A stretch of DNA of 6,389 nucleotides from assembly GCA_009779205.1 (NCBI GenBank), contig WRER01000049.1, positions 1-6,389 of the forward strand, given 5' to 3'. The position numbers and the translations under genes were made by a program. The notes beneath the pieces are model-generated. The model had not been told where the DNA came from and made no database searches. It saw only the letters and a program-made list of their open reading frames with translations. This DNA comes from Methanobacteriota archaeon (GTDB lineage: Archaea; Halobacteriota; Methanomicrobia; Methanomicrobiales; Methanospirillaceae). This document shows, piece after piece, positions 5,438-6,389 of this stretch (position 1 is the first letter of the stretch; each line of letters starts with the position of its first letter).

Positions 5438-6389
5438 TTGTTTCAAACTGGCAAAAACCAATTAGATCTAGAAAAAATCCGTTTTAAAGGAAATTTTCAA
5501 AAACTTATAGATATTGCCCAAGATCCTGAAGCAGAGCAACGTGTTGAAGCACTTCATCAGCTCGGACTTATGCACACTGACAAAGTGATCCCGGTTGCAA
5601 TTCACCTTTTTGGTGATCCAGATCCACGTGTTCAAAAAGCTGCCAGCTTGGCACTTGTAGAACTTGGTATCGATGCAGTTCCAGACCTCATAGAAGCATA
5701 TAAAACGCATTCAGACGGCATTAGTAAAAGGATTGAAAGTACGCTCCTCAAAATCGGACCTGATGCTGTGGACATGCTTATCAATGCGCTTCCAAGGATA
5801 GATGAACTCTCACAAGAGCGAGTGAGTTTTACACTCATTTCGATGGGGCCGTCCATCTTACCAAAATTAATAGATGCTCTTGGTCTTCATGATGGAGATG
5901 AAAAACGAATTATAGAAGCCATTATTGAAAATATTGGAGCACCCTCAACTCCTTACCTTCTCGATGCACTAAAAAATTCAGACGAAGAAATATCCTCGCG
6001 TGCAGGTGTTGAACTCATTATGGTCGGTCCAAAAGTAGTGCCTGACATTTTACAATCTTGCTCAGAGGATACACTAAAAGAGAGAGAATTAAAATATGAT
6101 CTTATCTCCCAAATTGGGACTCCAGCTCTTGATCCACTGTACAACTGCCTAAAAAGTGCAAATCCAGTTACTGCTTCCATGGCTCTAGAGGCATTTGTCG
6201 CGTTTGGAGATTCTACAACAGCTCCATTAATAGCCGGATTATTTGAACAGAATCCTGTAGTTCAACAAACTGCTGAAAATGCCATTATCCGTATTGGAGA
6301 ACCTATTGTGGATGCTCTGATTGCTGAAATCCCTGAACGAAAAGAGCTGGAACAGGAACATATCGTTCGCATCCTCTCAAAGATTGGAC
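5438..6389 (+). CDS. HEAT-repeat protein, 3' end cut by window edge
   Basis: I translated 317 codons from a TTG start; the frame is open to the right edge. The product is almost entirely HEAT-like helical repeats of the short PBS-lyase type. A small hydrophobic residue plus Gly ends each unit: LG at 77, IG at 107, MG at 137, IG at 167, VG at 197, IG at 227, FG at 257, IG at 287 and IG at 317, exactly 30 residues apart. A unit reads roughly (P/A)-x-x-x-P-x-L-I-x-A-L, then a polar turn and a second helix. An earlier, slightly offset repeat ends at LG43. Residues 1-20 (FQTGKNQLDLEKIRFKG) form a polar cap; I see no signal peptide or membrane segment. Such solenoids usually bind partner proteins; no enzymatic motif is visible, so a lyase function should not be assumed. 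It has its own promoter and SD, separate from the MarC operon. Confidence 0.9.
   Translation, partial: MFQTGKNQLDLEKIRFKGNFQKLIDIAQDPEAEQRVEALHQLGLMHTDKVIPVAIHLFGDPDPRVQKAASLALVELGIDAVPDLIEAYKTHSDGISKRIESTLLKIGPDAVDMLINALPRIDELSQERVSFTLISMGPSILPKLIDALGLHDGDEKRIIEAIIENIGAPSTPYLLDALKNSDEEISSRAGVELIMVGPKVVPDILQSCSEDTLKERELKYDLISQIGTPALDPLYNCLKSANPVTASMALEAFVAFGDSTTAPLIAGLFEQNPVVQQTAENAIIRIGEPIVDALIAEIPERKELEQEHIVRILSKIG

Noticed and set aside
5468..6180. Three minus-strand frames (5468-5710, 5632-5856, 5953-6180)
   Set aside because: All are antisense to the HEAT-repeat gene, whose 30-residue periodicity runs across all of them.

Overview
The window is archaeal. Its strongest marker is a NOP5–fibrillarin gene pair, the protein core of the C/D-box RNA 2'-O-methylation machine, which bacteria lack. 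Shine-Dalgarno (SD) sequences of the GGTGA/GGAGG type, A/T-rich TATA-like boxes and an oligo-T terminator fit this. A separate ACT-domain gene next to a short homoserine dehydrogenase, and a HEAT-repeat protein, suggest a euryarchaeal methanogen, perhaps Methanomicrobiales. That last step is inference from gene style, not a search result. By eye the DNA is moderately AT-rich.

Left half (1-2790, minus strand): a compact four-gene run, read right to left. The order is a two-ACT-domain protein, homoserine dehydrogenase (4-nt GTGA overlap), NOP5 (27-nt gap), then fibrillarin/FlpA (4-nt ATGA overlap), which is cut by the left edge. The spacing predicts one transcript joining amino-acid biosynthesis (the Thr/Met branch) to RNA 2'-O-methylation. 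The ACT protein probably acts as a detached regulatory subunit for the dehydrogenase, which has no C-terminal ACT domain of its own.

Middle (2791-3230): an AT-rich divergent intergenic region with a candidate promoter on each strand.

Right-centre (3231-5022, plus strand): a probable three-gene operon. A small secreted protein of unknown function is followed by a six-helix MarC-family membrane protein and a second small secreted or anchored helical protein of unknown function. An oligo-T terminator follows at once.

Right edge: about 400 bp without a convincing gene (5039-5437). Part of it looks like decayed coding or mobile DNA, and the rest is an AT-rich promoter region. From 5438 a HEAT-repeat protein with a TTG start runs off the window. 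Its repeats are phased at exactly 30 residues. No CRISPR array, tRNA, rRNA or intact insertion sequence was seen.
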